NCBI RefSeq assembly: GCF_020283565.1
Contig: NC_060063.1
Span: 4,672,563-4,736,562, forward strand
DNA: 64,000 bases
Direction of reading: 5' to 3'
Source of the DNA: Trifolium pratense
Lineage: Eukaryota; Streptophyta; Magnoliopsida; Fabales; Fabaceae
Shown: in pieces, positions 10,042 to 31,482 of the stretch
How the letters are laid out: the number at the start of each line of letters is the position of its first letter
Numbering within the stretch: the stretch's first letter is position 1
The notes under the pieces: model-generated
What the model saw: the letters and a program-made list of their open reading frames with translations, nothing else
Told to the model about the DNA's origin: nothing
Database searches by the model: none
Made by a program: the position numbers and the translations under genes

Positions 10042-13000
10042 TTCTTAATTAACTCCAAATCATCATATATTATATCTTTCATTTCTCTATTTTTGAATTT
10101 TTAATTATACAATAATTTTTCTTGAATGGCAAAGATGTATATTATATTAAAATAAAGGATTATAGTTAGGTTACTTGATCATCATAAATATGTTTGCACA
10201 CACAAATATAGATATATGAATGTTTATAATTCTTTTTTTCTTTTTGTTGATAAATCTAGTTTAATTTTCCTCTCAAGTTTAATTTGCTGCAACTTTATCA
10301 TAGTTTATGTAATCTTCTCATTGATATTTACATTTTGAAGGGTACTCTAGCTCTCAAGTGCCATAAAGGTTATGGTGTATGAAAAAATAAAGGATCATGC
10401 TAACAAGTGCCCTAAGGGTTTTGTTTAAGAAGTCAAAAGAAGTAACTTTTCTATAATTAAAAAATTGTGTGCTTGTTATTGTTTTTTATTTTATGAGCAA
10501 AACATGCAAAGTTTATTTTTTATTTTTTTTTATTTTCTTGGTAGAGAACATGAAAAGTTTATTGATTGAAACAATTGTACCAAAGTCTAGATTTGTTATT
10601 TATTGTTGTTTGAAATTTTCCTTTTGCAGTTTGACATGAACAAGTTGTGACATGAACCTGTTCTTTGATGATGGATTAATGAAAAAGTTACAATCACAAT
10701 GGTATGAATTAATTAGGAGTTAACTTAAACAAGTGCATCTATACATCTTCTTCAAGAATTAAACTTACTTATTTTGCTAGTTATATTATCAAACTTAAAC
10801 AAAATGTCTGCAAAGCTAAGATAAATTAGAAGTGACTCACTCCGACCTTTTTTATAATAGAAAATTCATATTTTTGAATTTATTAAATAAATAATGTATC
10901 TGATCATTACTATAGATCAAATATATAATTTATTCGATGAATTTTTGGATTTAAGAAATTAAGTTAGCTTGAAGAGTGCAGTTCCTTCCATGAATTAGTT
11001 AGGAGTTAACTTGTACAAAATGTATGGAAAGTTGAGATAAAGATATAAAAAAATAAAAATAAAAAAAATAAAAAGGCAAAAGTACTAAGGGGTGTGTTTG
11101 GGTTGATTACTTTTTTTTTTGTTTTATTTTCCTTGAAAGAAGAAATTAGGTTATGCCAAATTGTATTTTTTAAAAAATATCTTAATAAAAGAATATGTTC
11201 TCTCGTATTTATAAAAATTATATAGTAGATATAAAAAAAAATAAAAAAAAATGGTTGAGATGAGATTTTCAAATGAAGTAGAACACATTTTATAACTTTA
11301 TCTATTTTTTAAGGGTCCATCTCATATGCACTTCATTTTATAACAATAGATCTTTTTATTTGGAAATATATATTAGGTGCTATATACATTTATTTTAATT
11401 TCTCTTTCCATAAGAAATAAGTCTTTTATTTTTTTCTTACTTTTTTTTTTATGTATAGGTGTGTGTATGTGAAATGCAAATAAGGATCAAATGGCAATCT
11501 ACTACTCTGCTTGATGGAAGGATCAAATGGCAATTAAAAGAATATATTAGAAAGGACTAAATGGAAATTTAGAGGAATATCTGTCACAGGGTCCAGAATG
11601 ATCAGTGTGACATATTGTAGGGCATATACTCTGCAGGATATTTTCCAAGTCAGTAACCCACACCACAATTGTTCAATGATATTCGAAGAGGTGTGTGACC
11701 ACTTTAGTCAATGGTGTACGGAATATATTACTAGATAGGGTCTTCTATAATTTCTCAATGGAATATTTGATGTGAATATATAATTGGTTTCAATGTAAAT
11801 TTATCAAAGATATATAATTTAGTATTTACTCATGAATAAAACCAAACTTTGATTTACATAATTATCATATGAATATGATCATTCTCATAATTGTATGTGT
11901 ATGATCAATTGTATGCAACACCACAAGCTTGTGCATATGTATATAAGTCATATCTTAAATGGCCAATCCCAATATTTGCGTGCCCAAGTATAAAGCAACC
12001 CAAGCAAGAGTTTTAGGGTTCCAAAATATAAAATATATTAAGAAAAAAAAAACCTGTTATAAGTTATAAGCTCATTAGTTTACGATAGGAAAAAAGCTTT
12101 AGAGAAAAACATAAAAGTTTCTGAAAAAATTAGAAAAGCTATGTAACTTCTTACGAAATCAAACAACTATGACATTTGATTCTCTATTTATTAAAATTAA
12201 CAAATTCTTATTTTAGATTAACAACGTATCAATAAAGATTAAATATATATATATATTGACTTATAGTCAATTGAAGAAGAAATGTTAAATAAAATTAATT
12301 ATGATAATTTAATAAGTGATTTTGTTTTGAAATATAAAATTTAAATAAAATTAAAATAATTTCAATAAAATATTATAGACCTAAAGCAAAATTTTAAATG
12401 AGATATTTTTTTCTTGGATATTTTTAAAACTAACAAGAGTTCAAGAGCTATCTCAAAAAAGCTAACAACAACAAAATTAAAGAACTTTTAAGCCTAACTA
12501 ATTTTTACTCAATTAATCAATAACAAAATGCAAAATTAATTAATGAAATTTATAGCATAACAAAATAATCTTGATAAAGTAAATATAGTTAATTAAGAAA
12601 ATAATTTTAAGCCTAAAAATATTTAAGGGCTAAATATTGGGTGATCAAATAACGACAATATATACGATCTATATATGCGATATAAATTTTTAATTTAATA
12701 ATAAATTTTTAATTTAATAATAAATTTTTAAAATTTATATTTGTTAAAATATTATTGAACGGTGTAATATTTCTTAAATATTACACCTGTATAATTTAGT
12801 TTCTCGAATATATTACTATTTTCTTCATTCTTCCTTTAATTTTATTATAATAATAATCAAAGTGCATGAAGTAAGAGGATTTAAAGTTATTCTTTAAAAA
12901 GGAAAAAGTAGGTTCAAAACTAAAGGACATAAGTATACTCCATATGGAATGGATGGCTCTGTCCACATTGAAAAGGACTTTGCCATTATAGTGTCTCAAA

Positions 13001-13640
13001 AATTAAAATTGAGTGGTTAAATTAACCCCCATCATGCGACATTTTCCAACTAAGGAAAATGCAATAAATACTTTCCATTAATTACACGTTTCGTTTTCTG
13101 ATTTGCTGTCCAATAATTACCATTTTAGAAAATATTGTGAGCCATGTAAACAGAGAAATTACTAGTATATCACTTTCCAATTTAATTTCTCTCTTCATTT
13201 TTTCTCATACTAGCCACTAGCTTTATCTATAGCTATAGTAGCTCATGTGATGTAACCGTTTAAAGGTCACTAGTTAGGGTACATCGTGTGTGATTATTAA
13301 GCATGTCTTGAGTCAATGTATCTAGTAGAGTTTTATTTTATGATGATGGGGCAGTAGTTAGTATTTTTCTTTATTTTATCAATTAATTAATTGTTCTAGA
13401 TCTTGCAAAATGAATTAGAATCTTAAAATATATACGGATTATACGGTTTAAAACTTATTGAAAGAGGTGTTTACATTTAGTGTTCTATGCAAGGGTGTAT
13501 GTGGATTGGATTAGATTAATTTTAGTCAAATTTGTTATCCGATTCGGTCAAAGTTAAGTGGGTTGGGTTAGGTGTAGAATCTATAATTTTTATATTAAAT
13601 TCGAACCGACCTAACCTGGTGGTAAGTAGGTTGGATTGGG
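10042..13640. other. AT-rich intergenic, mostly featureless
   Basis: Long A/T tracts and no credible coding frame. A Stowaway-like partial repeat is annotated within it. The first few hundred bases may be the 3' part of the pri-miR156 transcript, whose end I cannot place. Confidence 0.4.
10838..10945. mobile_element. Stowaway-like MITE remnant
   Basis: CACTCCGACCTTTTTTATAA followed by an AATTCATATTTTTGAATTTA block resembles the CTCCGTCCCTTTTTATAAGA end of plant Stowaway elements. A related partial copy lies at 19,377-19,508. Only one end is clear. Confidence 0.35.
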
Positions 13641-13890
13641 TCAACAAGTCATTACATATTGTGAGGATTAACTTAAAATAAGGAAATTCAAGTTCTCAAA
13701 AGATGCACCGGTTCAAGCAGCTTAGAAACTATGTGAACTGGTGCATGATCAGGATTAACTGGTGCACATCACGATGAGGAAAAATTCGAGAGTATTTTGA
13801 GCCGGCCCAAGGAAGGTTTGAGCCGTTGCAAAGCTCAAGCGTCTGGATCCTGAAGAACCTTGAACTGGTGCATAGCCAACATGGTACATG
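13641..13890. repeat. Dispersed ACTGGTGCA words
   Basis: Four copies of (A/C)CTGGTGCA or its complement occur within about 200 bp (near 13,704, 13,736, 13,759 and 13,863), next to the minus-strand LTR-like block. It may be part of that LTR element or of another degenerate repeat. Confidence 0.35.
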
Positions 13891-14019
13891 CACGTTGATC
13901 TTCTACAATTTTATGTTCCTATTTTTAAGGGTTTTATTTTTCTATATATATGAAATTTTGTTTGTCATGAGACATATGTCTTACACGTTGTTTGGGACAA
14001 TTGTTCTCTTTGTATGATG

Positions 14020-16612
<2,593 letters not shown>

Positions 16613-17690
16613 TGTTGGGTTTTTGTATGTTGGCTACATTTTGCAAAAATAATTTCTAGCCACATGTTGGATAACATGTTGTAACATGTTTGTACAACAT
16701 CATGTCTGCTGAAGTGCGTGTTAATTTTATATCATATCTTTGAAGATTTGTTTCAGAAATAGGTTTGTGCCTATCCACGTATGCCAGGTCACGCCCTGTC
16801 TAACACATTACTAAAGGCGGTCTTGCTCTATTTGTTTCCTAAAACTAAGATGCTATATTTTAGGAACATATTATTTGTTTGAAGAATATATTTGAAGAAT
16901 ATATTTGAAGGCGGTTTGTGTATTTTATTTAATCCAAAAATATAACTCAATATATTTTTGAAGTGAATCAAATCTTTTATTTATTTGAAGAAAATCTTTG
17001 GGCTGACTGCACTTTTCCAGTTGTGTGTCTGAAAACCTAACTTGTGCAGCAAGGCCATCTCATGCTATAAATACATGAAGACTCAGACCCATTTTGCACA
17101 TTGAAGCCATTGTTCATCAAAGATGTAGTCTTTAGGGTTTCGTGTCCTTGAGCCACTCTCTAGGAGAGTTGGTGTTAGTGAACCACTCGGGTTATGAGAT
17201 GGTCACTATGTCCTCACTCAGTAACCTGTAGGTAATGAGTTGAGTATTGTACTTGGAGGAAGCTTGTAAGCAACTCCAAATTGTGAACTTAGTCAAGGGT
17301 GTTGGCTAGGTATTTGTCATTGAAGTGCGTCTTCATCGTTGTCTAGGAGAGTGTCTCCATTATGTTGTTATTGAAATCCTTACTGGTTGTAAGGTTGAGG
17401 GGAAGTGAGCAGATGTTCTCATATCTAGGAGTTCCTAGGTAGAAATTAGCACAGATAGTGATTAGGGGCGAAGTCAAGAACCGTGGTGTTGGTCGAGGGC
17501 TTCAAACTAATATTATCATAGTAGATTTTCTTTCTGGATTGGTATCCCCCAGATTAGGTGACGTTGCACCGAACTGGGTTAACAAATAACTTGTGTTATT
17601 TATCTTCCTGCACTTAATTTATTTTTAACTTGTCTATTGTGTTATGTACTGCTACGAGATGTTGTAGCATCTTTCGCAGCATCTTTCTAT
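16613..17690 (+). mobile_element. LTR-like block (solo or truncated LTR), plus strand
   Basis: It begins TGTTGGGTTTTTGTATGTTG and GCTACATTTTGC, the start landmarks shared with the minus-strand block at 14,020-14,936. It includes CTATAAATACATG (about 17,064) as a plausible LTR TATA box. It carries GGATTGGTATCCCCCAGATT, GAACTGGGTTAACAA and ACTTGTGTTATTT near its end. There is no TGGTATCAGAGC-type primer site after it and no polyprotein, so it is a solo or truncated copy. The exact 3' end and target duplication are unresolved. Confidence 0.5.
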
Positions 17691-19376
17691 CAGCCTTCCA
17701 GAATTTGAATTTCAGGATTTGCTCAGATTAGACTCGCACTTGAATGAGTTCGGATAAAATGCAGGTTGAATTAGGTCACCAGGTTGAACGAGTCACCCGA
17801 ACCCGTGAACACCCCTATTCTATGGTACTCGTATTCTGTTAAGAATTAGGTTGGAAATATAATAATAATAATAATAATTGGAGAAAATATTTCATCTTAC
17901 AAGTCGATTTTGTAATGTTGGGTTAGTTTCAACTTAAAAATCTAAGATGATATAAAAGCCTCCCTAAAACTTGTTAGGTCACCTGCTATTAGATTTCTCT
18001 TATCGGATTACTCACCATTTATATTCATGCACCGAACTAATAGTTTTAGATGTAAGGATGTCAATTTGATCTGCAAATGAAGATCCCCGTGGAAATTGCC
18101 CCATTTTTGGGATACGAAAATTGGGAATTTTTCTCTATAGGGATGAAGGTCGGGGACAAAATTTTATCCCCACTTCGTGGAAACTCCATCACAGAACACT
18201 ATTAAAATAATATTTATATGTGTATATATTAAAATGTTTTATGTATTTTCACACGATATGTATATAAATTGGATTCTATGTAATGTTTATTATTTACACA
18301 AGACTAATAATAATGTCTTAATTTTTTTCTTTGTTTTATAATTAAACTTTTATTTATGTTATAACGTTTGATAGAAAATATTAAAAACTTAATATTTTTT
18401 TAATGTTGATGTTTTCTTAAGGAAGTTGTGGAGATCTTCGGGAATGACGATAAAGAAAGAATACTCCCTAAAACGAGATATGAAAAATATTTTAGATGGT
18501 GCGGAATGAAATAGTAAAGTTATTCCCCATTTATTCTCTGCTCCGTTGATATCTCTAATTGGATGTGATGAGTGTTAAGATTCAACTTGAAGATAAAAAT
18601 ATTTTAGATATGTATGTTTATAAATATACAATCATAATATCCCAAGACAATTTTATAAAATTATGTTAAGACTTAACTCTAACTCAAAGTTATAAGAAAT
18701 TTTAACCAAAAATATGTTTGCATCAAAAAATATGTTTTTATTTATGTATGGTAAGCAAACTAACTCAGCTTATCTGTAAATGAAAAAGACTTATATCAAG
18801 AAAGATTCATAAGATGTTGACCTTACATAGGTATGTTTTCACTATGAGTTGAGTGAAATGGAACAAGTACTATTAATTTCATTCATAGACTATGGTCCGC
18901 GGACCGGTTCGTTTGACCTATATATATGGGTCACATGAGTCAAATATGTTCAAGTATGGTCTATTTTTATGTGGGCCTACTGCCTACATGCAAGGGTGTA
19001 GTTGGGTATGCTATATAGCCCATCTTTTAAAAAAGAATGAAGTTGGTGTTTTATGAGAAAAAGGAGATGTTTTCTCTTGAGACCCCATGGTCCTTTTTCC
19101 TCCTCTAAATTTTACTTTTTTGCCCTTCAATAAAAATATCGGTTTCTACGGACCGATTTTTTTCGCCTTGAAAAAAATTCGGTTTCTGTTAACTGAAATT
19201 TTCCTGAATTTGAACTAGAAAAAATTTCGATTTCTGCGAACCGAAGTTTTTATCAAGGGAAAAATTGGAATATTTGGGGGTATAAAAGATACATCGAGGG
19301 CCCGAAGAGAAAACATCGAAAAAGGAAGCATAGTGGGTATAAACCGACGTTCGATAAAAATTAGAGTATTTGATAG
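17691..19376. other. AT-rich intergenic, nothing firm
   Basis: A GATCCCCGTGG/GGGGACAAAATTTTATCCCC repeat-like stretch near 18,080-18,200 and imperfect CGGTTTCT(A/G)CGGACCGA words near 19,138-19,250 look like repeat debris. No gene is supported. Confidence 0.4.
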
Positions 19377-19508
19377 TTATTCCTTCGTCTTTAATTATAA
19401 ATAAACTTTTATGTTTAGATTTATTCGATAACTAATGTATTTGGTCAGATTCTAGATCAGATATATTAGTTATTTAATAAATTTAAAAAGTGAAAATTTA
19501 CTTATAAG
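19377..19508. mobile_element. Stowaway-like MITE remnant
   Basis: TATTCCTTCGTCTTTAATTA followed by AAATAAACTTTTATG at the left and AAGTGAAAATTTACTTATAA at the right match the general plan of the copy at 10,838. The pairing of its ends is weak. Confidence 0.35.
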
Positions 19509-19682
19509 AATTTAATTGATATGCATCGATAGTGTAAAATAATTTTACACTGTCAATCAATATCAACCATGTTTTCCGCCACATCACCCCACTTTCTTGA
19601 CATGACATGGCAAAATGATGATTATTTATTGGAAGATCGTATAAAACTATTTTACATCGTCAGTGTATATCAATTAAACTCT
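19509..19682. mobile_element. MITE, GTGTAAAAT family, copy 1
   Basis: The left end reads TTTAATTGATATGCATCGAT then AGTGTAAAATAATTTTACAC. The right end on the other strand reads TTTAATTGATATACACTGAC then GATGTAAAATAGTTTTA. The unit is about 175 bp with ~45-bp inverted ends and no coding capacity. Related copies lie at 19,804-19,995 and 21,933-22,093. Confidence 0.65.
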
Positions 19683-19803
19683 GCTTATAATGTCGGATGC
19701 AGTAGATTTTAAAAAACAGTTATGAAATACATCATATGATAAGATGATAGATTTGCATTGGAAAATGGTGTAAATTTAGACGTATTAGTCAATCCTTTCT
19801 ATG

Positions 19804-19995
19804 TTGAGTTTAATGGACATCATACATCAGTGTAAAATATTTTAACACAAACATTCAATAAAAATAAGTTATTCCTCCCCATTATATCATTAAAGTGGTG
19901 TGTAGTTGGATGATTTGGCGGAATATATAATCGATATTAAATGACAGTGTAAAATTATTTTATATTGTCGCTGCATGTCCAATTTTCTCTTTTAT
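19804..19995. mobile_element. MITE, GTGTAAAAT family, copy 2
   Basis: The ends read TTTAATGGACATCATACATC-AGTGTAAAATATTTTAACAC and, inverted, TTGGACATGCAGCGACAATA-TAAAATAATTTTACACT. It is the same design as the copy at 19,509 but diverged. A 24-bp direct repeat (TGTCCAATTTTCTCTTTTAT plus four bases) straddles its right end. Confidence 0.5.
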
Positions 19996-21499
19996 ATTTT
20001 GGTACTCTAATAATGTCCAATTTTCTCTTTTATATTTCGCTGCACAGACAGTGTAATGCACTCTTTACATGGACAACTAATTAAAATCCATTTTTTTACA
20101 CGTCAATGATGGAATGTTGGAATGTTATTGGACGTCTCTCTCTAATTTATTAAATTTTAATTTAAAATAATGACATGACAGAATGATGGAATGTTATTGG
20201 ACGTCTGTGTAATCCCACTTTACACTACATGTGCATATTCTTTAAACTCTTTAATTTATCTCAAAGGAGTGTATTTGTTAAAACTTAGTAGAAATACAAA
20301 AGTAAACAAAGATCACTTGATAAACTTATTCGTCTTATTTTTGACACTTTTGATCACTATAGTTCTTACATAGACAATTTTGTCGACAATATTTAGAAAT
20401 AAAATAAACAATGAGTTTATAGCAAATAGTAGTACATTATTACTTTATTAATTTGTTTAGTACAACATCAATTATTATAGATACAACTAATTGATTTTCT
20501 TTTTTTTTTTTTTCAAAGGAACTAATTGATTTCTTGAAGTGCCCAGATACAGAGCTAGGAATTAAAATGTGGGACCACATTCGGGGGGACCAAATAGTTT
20601 ACAACTGAATTTTAAATGCTCAATATATACAAATAATTTATAATTTAAAAAATTTATAAGTAAAATAAACAAGTGAAATTATCAACAAAAAAAACAAATG
20701 AACTTTTTTTTTTCTAACTATCTTTCAATTAAATTTAGAAGAAAAAGAATATTATACACTTTTCAATTAAATAACTGCAATGCAAAGAAATATATTTCAT
20801 TCAAGACAAACAAACAAAAAAAACCTTAAAATGCTAAGAAATTAATAGTGATCCTAAATAAAAATAATTATATAAAAAATCACAGGAAATGGCTAAAAAT
20901 GAACATAACAAATTACGAATAGGTGGGGAAAAAATGAGCATTTTAATCGACAAACTAATAGATAATGATAAAAGGAAATATTATTATTTGTTATTTTAAG
21001 TAAGATATTATTAAAGTTAAATATTAATTATGTCAATTATATTTAAAACATTAAATAAATAAAAATATTCATTTGGTGGAACTAGCGCACTTGCTTTCTC
21101 TCTTTTTATTTTTCCTTCTGTCTGTCTCTTGCACTCAAACCTCTATCGGCTATAATTAGAACTCTGCCACATTTGGTGGCACCAACGCACCCCCTTTGTC
21201 GTCCCTCACTTCCCTCTACCATGGAAGGTACCGTCGTATGATGCAACAATCCAAACAAAAAGAGAAGGATTGAAGATTAGGGGAGCCGAGAGAGGGTGGG
21301 GCAACCGGAATCAAAGACTAGAAAGCTAACACAGAATAGATTAGGTACTTTACTGAATATGGGGCACGCACATACATACTAATGAATTAAAAAAATTATT
21401 GTTTCTTATTAAAAAAAAACCGAAAAAAGTATAATACAACCAATGAATTGAAAATATATTAACCATAACTATGCTAAAAAAGACATTGCATAAGTCACC
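19996..21499. other. Intergenic downstream of the poly(A) polymerase gene
   Basis: AT-rich with short direct repeats (GATGGAATGTTATTGGACGT near 20,180, a second shorter copy near 20,117). No gene, RNA or element end is supported. Confidence 0.4.
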
Positions 21500-21795
21500 A
21501 AAATTTATTTCTTATTTTGCCGGTGCAACATATTCTCATTTACACATAAAATAAATGTTGATGGCTTTTTTAGCTCAGGATTATTTTCTTCGCCAAAATT
21601 GTTACATAAAGAAACAAGGAGCTGAGCTACAACTATTTTACAATACATCTTCAAGGTGCAGCTTTTTTCTTCAATAAGTTACGTGCATCAAGGCATCAGG
21701 GGATATCTATACGTTCCAACTATGTTGGCACCCATAGACATCCCCATCCTATGCCTCTAGCTCATAATCAAGGTGCAGCTTAAGCTTTGAAGTGT
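21500..21795 (-). other. Probable 3' UTR of the poly(A) polymerase gene
   Basis: The ~300 bases after the stop codon are less AT-extreme than the flanks and hold an AATAAT-type signal (about 21,576-21,590 on the minus strand). The exact cleavage site is not visible. Confidence 0.4.
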
Positions 21796-27574
<5,779 letters not shown>

Positions 27575-28260
27575 CAACAAATTGATACAGTTTTTTTTTT
27601 TTCTTTTCTTTTCTTTTTCTAATTATAGTATGATATTTTTCGTTTCAATGATAGGGTTGCAAAGCAAATTTGCAATGAGAATTATCAGTTACTGATCTTT
27701 TTTTTTTCAATTTTTTTTTCCAATAAAATCAAATGAAACCAAATTGAAACACAAAAAGGAACAAAAAATTACACACACTATAACAATGTGATGATAATTG
27801 TTGTTTTTTGCTTTTACAATATTAGGGTGAAAACGTTCAAAGCAATGAACTTTTACCACAAAAACATGAAAAGCACAAAAGGGTGCAAAATTACAAAGCC
27901 AAATCAAACAATTTCATATGAAAATAGAACAAATTGTACAAAATTTCAAATTGGGGCTTTTTCAACCGCAACCCTAAATCAGCAACAACGAGCAATCGCG
28001 ACAACTGAGATGAACAAAGATGTGATGAACGTGATCGGAAGTGCAGAAAGGCTTCAACTTGATGAAATCTCTAGGGTTTGGCACTTCCTACGATGATTGA
28101 ATTGAACCTTGAAAGCTTCAATGGAAAAAGTAAAATATGTTTCAATAAATAATTAAATAAATAAAATTAAAATAAAATAAGGAAGAAAAATTTAACAGAA
28201 AATTAGAAAATTGCAGAGAGAGAGAGAGAGAGTGCTTACGGAGAGGAAGAAAAAGGGTTC
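27575..28260 (-). other. 5' leader and leader intron region of the PAP gene
   Basis: On the minus strand a pyrimidine-rich leader (CTGTTTCCCCGAACCCTTTT, then TCTTCCTCTCC) ends in a good splice donor GTAAGC at 28,239-28,234, followed by a (CT)n tract (28,214-28,232). A second leader exon probably lies around 27,960-28,105. The acceptor before the start codon is not certain. There is no upstream in-frame ATG in the segment just before the start at 27,574. Confidence 0.5.
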
Positions 28261-28513
28261 GGGGAAACAGCTATGATGATGAAGAATGGAAGTAAGTGAT
28301 AAATAGAATATGCATAAAAGATATACTAGAGATTATTAACTTGTTCAAAAAGTAAATAAATAATATTAATATTTATTTTATTTTTTGACAGAAAAGTAAA
28401 ATAAAAATTTTTTTAAAGGAAAGTAAAATAAAACTATATCTTGTATTTTGGGCTTTTAATGATATCCAAGACTATTTTACCAAAAACTAAAAAAAAAATA
28501 TTTATAAAATTTA
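28241..28513 (-). promoter_or_regulatory. Probable core promoter region of the PAP gene
   Basis: This is the only unique-looking sequence between the leader exon and the Mutator-like element upstream. A TATTTATC word (minus strand, near 28,296-28,303) is a weak TATA candidate. Confidence 0.35.
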
Positions 28514-29538
28514 GGGTAAATAGGATTTTACCCCTGCAAAATAAGCGAATTTTGTTTTAACCCTACAAAATAAAAATTTGGAATTACCACCCTGTAATAT
28601 GAAGATTCTATCTTTTTACCCCCTGCTTGACAACTTGGCATAGATTTTTATATTTTATGAGGTGGTCCACATATGTGGCATTTAATTCATTTTTTTTTTT
28701 TTGACGCAAATTTAATTCATTTTTTATTTTTTTTAATTTGTACATGTCTTTTTTATTATTAAATAAATTGGTGACAAATATATAAAAAATTCCACTTAAT
28801 TAGTTTTTTAAAAAATAAAAGTTATTAAAATAGATGGTGGAGTATTTTTATATTATTAAAAAAAAGAAAAAGAGAAAGTTAAAACAACACAAAAAGATCA
28901 TATAAAAAAACAAAAAAAATATGTTAATCCATTGTTTCTAACGCACAAAAAAAACGAAAAAAAAAACTCAGAATTCCTTTTCTGTAATATAACACAAAAC
29001 TTTCTCCTTCTCATTATTGATTTCCTATACAGGCAGAAACTGGGAACCAAAATTCTTATCCCATTATTGATTTATCTGGTACAACATCAACAACACTTTA
29101 AAAATTGATTAACAGCAACATAATTTCTCTGCTACGAATTAGTGTTTTCGTCGATCTCAATCTCTCTCTCTCGTTGTTCTTTCTGGGTTGTTGTTCTTGG
29201 TGGTGTTGATGATTTTGTTGTTGTTGTTGTTGCTCTTCTTGTTGATGATGTTGTTGTTGTTCTTGGTGGTGTTGATGATTTTGTTGAATGATGAAGGTTA
29301 TGGTGGTAGGGATGAAGGGGAAATTAGAAAAGGATTTTTTTTTTTAATTTATAATTTATTTAATAATAAAAATGACATGTGCAAATTAAAAATGAATTAA
29401 ATGCCACATATGTGTGTCACCTCGTAAAAATAAAGATTATATGACAAGTTGTTAAAAAGGGGTAAAAAGACGGAATCTTCATATTGCATGGGGTAATCCC
29501 AAATTTTTATTTTGCAGGGGGTAAAACCCTATTAACCC
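28514..29538. mobile_element. 1,025-bp Mutator-like element upstream of PAP
   Basis: Perfect 9-bp target duplications TAAAATTTA flank it at 28,505-28,513 and 29,539-29,547. The ends are GGGTAAATAGGATTTTACCC and, inverted from the right, GGGTTAATAGGGTTTTACCC. The arms stay alignable for about 200 bp, to the shared ATATGTGGCATTTAATTCAT. The interior holds no transposase but a CTCTCTCTCT plus GTTGTTGTT-rich segment (29,150-29,330) of different character. Confidence 0.88.
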
Positions 29539-29547
29539 TAAAATTTA

Positions 29548-29766
29548 TATTCCATATAATAAAAACGCTAACTTGTGCACCGTACACCATATAGTCCACT
29601 TGTGTATGTTAGCCAAAGCCTAGTTTATATATTACGTACACGATGTTTGTTTTTGTACAACGTACACAGTGTTTTTAACGAACATTCTTGGCTTTACCGT
29701 GAAACAAGGAGATGGTTTTTTAGTCCTAAATCAAAAGGTACACCTCGTTAATTTATACCTTAATGT

Positions 29767-29820
<54 letters not shown>

Positions 29821-30016
29821 ACATTAATAAAGGGAAAACATTTCTTTTGGTGTAGCCTTTTTTTAAAAATCCCAAATTACCCTTATGAAACTCTAACTTC
29901 CAAAACCAACTCCCTTCTAAAATCAAATCTCTACTAACTTTCAAAATTAACCAACTACTCTTCATTTCTTCTTCATATTCATTCCTGTTTTCTATTAAGA
30001 ATTTGAGTTTTATAGT

Positions 30017-30058
<42 letters not shown>

Positions 30059-31222
30059 GCTACATACATAATAAGCATATTCAGGTTTGTCTTTGTATTG
30101 GTTTAGTCTCTATTTTCTTCAACAAGACATGAAATTAGTTATATGTTACATAGATTTCAAAACACTAAATAGAGAGTATGTGAAAATTAATATGTTGGTA
30201 CGCATTGCTCATCATATGTATACAATCATGGGCTGCTTTGGGATAGTCTACCTGTATTCTAATTGAATATAAGACTGAGCATCCTATAAATCATTTTTAT
30301 TCCTTTTCTCAATGTATTTTTTTTATCTTCGGTACAAATTTCATTTTTATTCCTTTTCTCAATGATTTCTTTTTTATCTTTACCAATTTTTATAGTTTCA
30401 TCTACGGAAGCATAATTTGTTAACAAAAAAAAAAGATTCAAATATAGAGGTATCTATTCTAAATTGCTATATTTTGCTATTTACTTTATATTCTATCAAA
30501 TTTCAGATATTAACTTTCGAGATTGTAATAAACTGTATCTTGGAGTGGTTAAAAAGTGAATACATCCATATGAAATAGCCCCAAAATGCACTCCATGTTT
30601 GTTTAAAGAAACACCACGTGTCATTTCTCTTTAAGATGCCCTCTTTATTTACAAGTGGTTCATTTTATTCTTGATGGAGGATTACCATTTTAGAGATATG
30701 TTCCAATCAAGGATTGGCTGTAATACCAATGTGCTTTAACAAAGTCAAGCATTTTACGTTAAATGAATTTGTAGCACACCCTTTCGAACAATTTTTTTTT
30801 TTTCAACTTAGACTCTCAAGTTTTAAATGATCCGTGTACTTTCACATTCAACTAAACTACAAATTCATAAGAATCATTAAAGTAATAACATATCTGCTTT
30901 AAATGTGAATTTAATTTAAATTTACTAGGCATGGTATTTGTAGTGACAAGGTGTAAACTGAGGTGATAAAGAGAAGTCACAATGGTTACTTATAATTCAT
31001 GTTTGTCACTGGTATCATATCATAAAATACCCTCATTTCTCCTTCTACTCTTTGGTCTCTAGTTTATACATTTTTTCCCTTAAGGAAGCATGTACTGAAA
31101 CACATCAGTTCAAAGCATATATGTTCTACTTCTTTTTTTTGGTACTAAGAGATTCTACTTTTTTCTCTCATTACAATCTACTATTTTCAATTCTGTGTTT
31201 TTATTATTTTTTTGAAAATCTA
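29548..31222. other. Intergenic with microsatellites
   Basis: Contains (TA)n at 29,771-29,816 and about fourteen ATG/GAT units at 30,017-30,058. Otherwise AT-rich with no supported gene. Confidence 0.5.
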
Positions 31223-31227
31223 CTTTT

Positions 31228-31482
31228 TATTAGGAAATATCTGCATAATTGTTAATTTACTGTGTATATATTTATTTTCCTTTATTAGTTTGATTATATC
31301 AAATCCCACTAATTTAGGATCACGGTTGTTATGGATTAGGATTAGCACTACTGTCTTCTCAAAATGTATTATATATATGATGTAGAAACATGTGGATATA
31401 CATATAAAAACATACTGAGTTTTATTCCAAATTGCCTTGTCTTTCACATACCCTATAACACATTCTTGTTGCTATCTTAAGA
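31228..31482 (+). repeat. 5' LTR of the 4.9 kb copia element
   Basis: Identical to 35,894-36,150 except for one substitution and a 2-bp indel. It includes the promoter and poly(A) functions of the element. Confidence 0.93.
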
